Shown here: in pieces, positions 62,820 to 64,000 of the stretch
How positions within the stretch are numbered: position 1 is the first letter of the stretch
How the letters are laid out: every line of letters begins with the position of its first letter
Assembly (NCBI GenBank): GCA_963576725.1
Contig: OY755240.1
Coordinates: 56,792,633 to 56,856,632, forward strand
Direction: 5' to 3'
DNA: 64,000 nucleotides
DNA from: Azorinus chamasolen
Lineage: Eukaryota; Mollusca; Bivalvia; Cardiida; Solecurtidae
Program-made: the position numbers and the translations under genes
Notes under the pieces: generated by a model
What the model was told of the DNA's origin: nothing
The model's input: only the letters and a program-made list of their open reading frames with translations
The model's database searches: none

Positions 62820-63679
62820 ATGAAGATTCAGCTAAGCTGCAAAATGATATCAATGAGGCATGCAAATGGTAAAAAAAGTGGCAACTTTTATTCAACATTA
62901 ACAAATGTAAAAATTTACACATTGGAAACCGGGGTGATACCAATAAATACTACATAACAACACGAAGTAAATAAATCTGTATTTACTTCGTGATAACAGA
63001 TCGAGATAATAAGCAGCAAGAGATACAGCATGTAACCCAAGAAAAAGACCTTAGAGTGACTTTTGACCCTGCCCTGTCGTTCAGCTTGCACACAAACGAA
63101 AAAATGAAAAAAGCTAACCGAATGATAGGTCTGATTGTTAAATCCTTCAATTATATGTCTAAAGAAATGTTCCTAACACTATATAAAGCTTTAATCAGAC
63201 CTCACTTAGAATATGCGTCAACAATTTGGTCGCCTAGATTAAAAAAAGATAAGAAAACTATCGAAAATGTACAGCGTAGAGCCACCAGAATAGGTAAGGG
63301 CATGTCCTGTCTTAATTACAGTCAACGCATGAGAGAACTAGGGATTCCAAGCCTGGAATACAGGAGAACAAGAGCTGACCTCATACAGACATACAAAATA
63401 AATTAAATAATACATGGAATAGATAATGTTGATAAGGCGAGACTCTTCCCAACTCCCCCTGAATATTCGCAGCACACGCGTGGTAACTCTCTGAGGGTAT
63501 ATACTAAGCGCTCACGCACTAAACTAAGAAGGACCACCTTCAGTCAGAGGGTCATACAATTATGGAATAAACTTCCTAACGATATAGTACTGGCACCCTC
63601 GGTCAACTCCTTTAAACAACGATTAAATTCGAAATGGGTAGGGGGTCCGGACAAGTTCAGTCCAGACTGCTTAAACTGA
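62820..63679 (+). pseudogene. Non-LTR retrotransposon reverse-transcriptase C-terminal remnant
   Basis: Translates as the end of a CR1/jockey-type reverse transcriptase: LQNDINEACKW, NINKCKNLHIGN, EKDLRVTFDPALS, TLYKALIRPHLEYASTIWSP, VQRRATRI, LEYRRTRADLIQTYKI, then FSQRVIQLWNKLPNDIV. It is broken: a stop after EACKW (62872), a 32-bp palindromic insertion at 62961-62992 in the HIGN-to-EKDL stretch, and TAA at 63404-63406 in TYKIN. The final part stays in frame to TGA 63677-63679. The 5' part (endonuclease and palm with catalytic YADD) is absent. Native to genomes, not a host gene. The sequence after it to 64000 is AT-rich, with nothing recognisable. Confidence 0.85.
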
Positions 63680-64000
63680 CAGAGGCACTTAAATGTAAGT
63701 TTTTAATTAGCTTGGGGTTTGGATAAGTTTACTCCAAACTGCTAATGCTGACAGTTGGCTTCTAAAAATTAGTTAATATTAACTACTTTTACTTAGTTTG
63801 GTCGTCACGGATCATGCTTTCCAACAGTATTCTGAGAATAGCATTTTATTGAGGATCAGTGGCGTTAAACATGTATATAAACTATAGTGAACAGCTGTCT
63901 GTATTAATTGATACTTTAACCTAATGTACATACATGTATAAAGATTTTTTAGCCTTAATTATATATATACCAACAACTTTCTCAAACTAATACAGTAAAA

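Overview
The window is animal nuclear DNA: spliced genes with GT-AG introns, very long introns packed with miniature transposons, and no bacterial-type gene packing. The transposon style (TTAA- and TA-flanked foldback elements, tandem-repeat elements of about 170-190 bp per unit, tRNA-derived short elements) together with the proteins suggests a mollusc, most likely a bivalve; the species cannot be fixed from sequence alone.

Three conserved protein genes can be read exon by exon. (1) INTS2, Integrator complex subunit 2, minus strand: seven coding exons between 18927 and 5686 give the N-terminal ~385 residues; the remaining two thirds is not recognisable in the window. (2) MED31, Mediator subunit 31, plus strand, complete in four exons (19310-22784, 139 aa), head to head with INTS2 across about 0.36 kb. 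(3) ACOX3, peroxisomal acyl-CoA oxidase 3, minus strand, complete in fifteen exons (61047-34112, 733 aa, ending in the peroxisomal signal SKL). All ACOX3 exon phases join without a break. The three genes do not form a pathway: two are transcription-machinery subunits that share a promoter region, the third is a peroxisomal beta-oxidation enzyme.

Layout: 1-5092 holds tandem-repeat elements, a near-identical 965-bp duplication, a promoter-like site and two possible terminal exons of unknown plus-strand transcripts. 5470-18950 is INTS2 and its repeat-filled introns. 18950-19310 is the shared promoter. 19310-22784 is MED31, with a tRNA-bearing mini-LTR retroelement in intron 1. 22785-34110 is intergenic and full of nested elements. 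34112-61047 is ACOX3. 61048-64000 carries simple repeats, foldback elements and a broken non-LTR reverse-transcriptase remnant.

Most of the sequence is foldback transposon. I distinguish families A (TTAA ends, piggyBac-like), B (TA-CAGTAAAACC ends, Tc1/mariner/pogo-like), C, D, E, F and G. The most striking pattern is that families with unrelated arms and ends share the same centre, GCTCCTATAGGAGC. Other points of note are LTR retroelements of under 1.1 kb whose LTRs contain a tRNA-like Pol III promoter, a four-level nested insertion at 28838-31490, and a tandem triplication of the 3' end and splice donor of ACOX3 exon 6. Repeat boundaries were read by eye and are approximate to a few bases unless stated.
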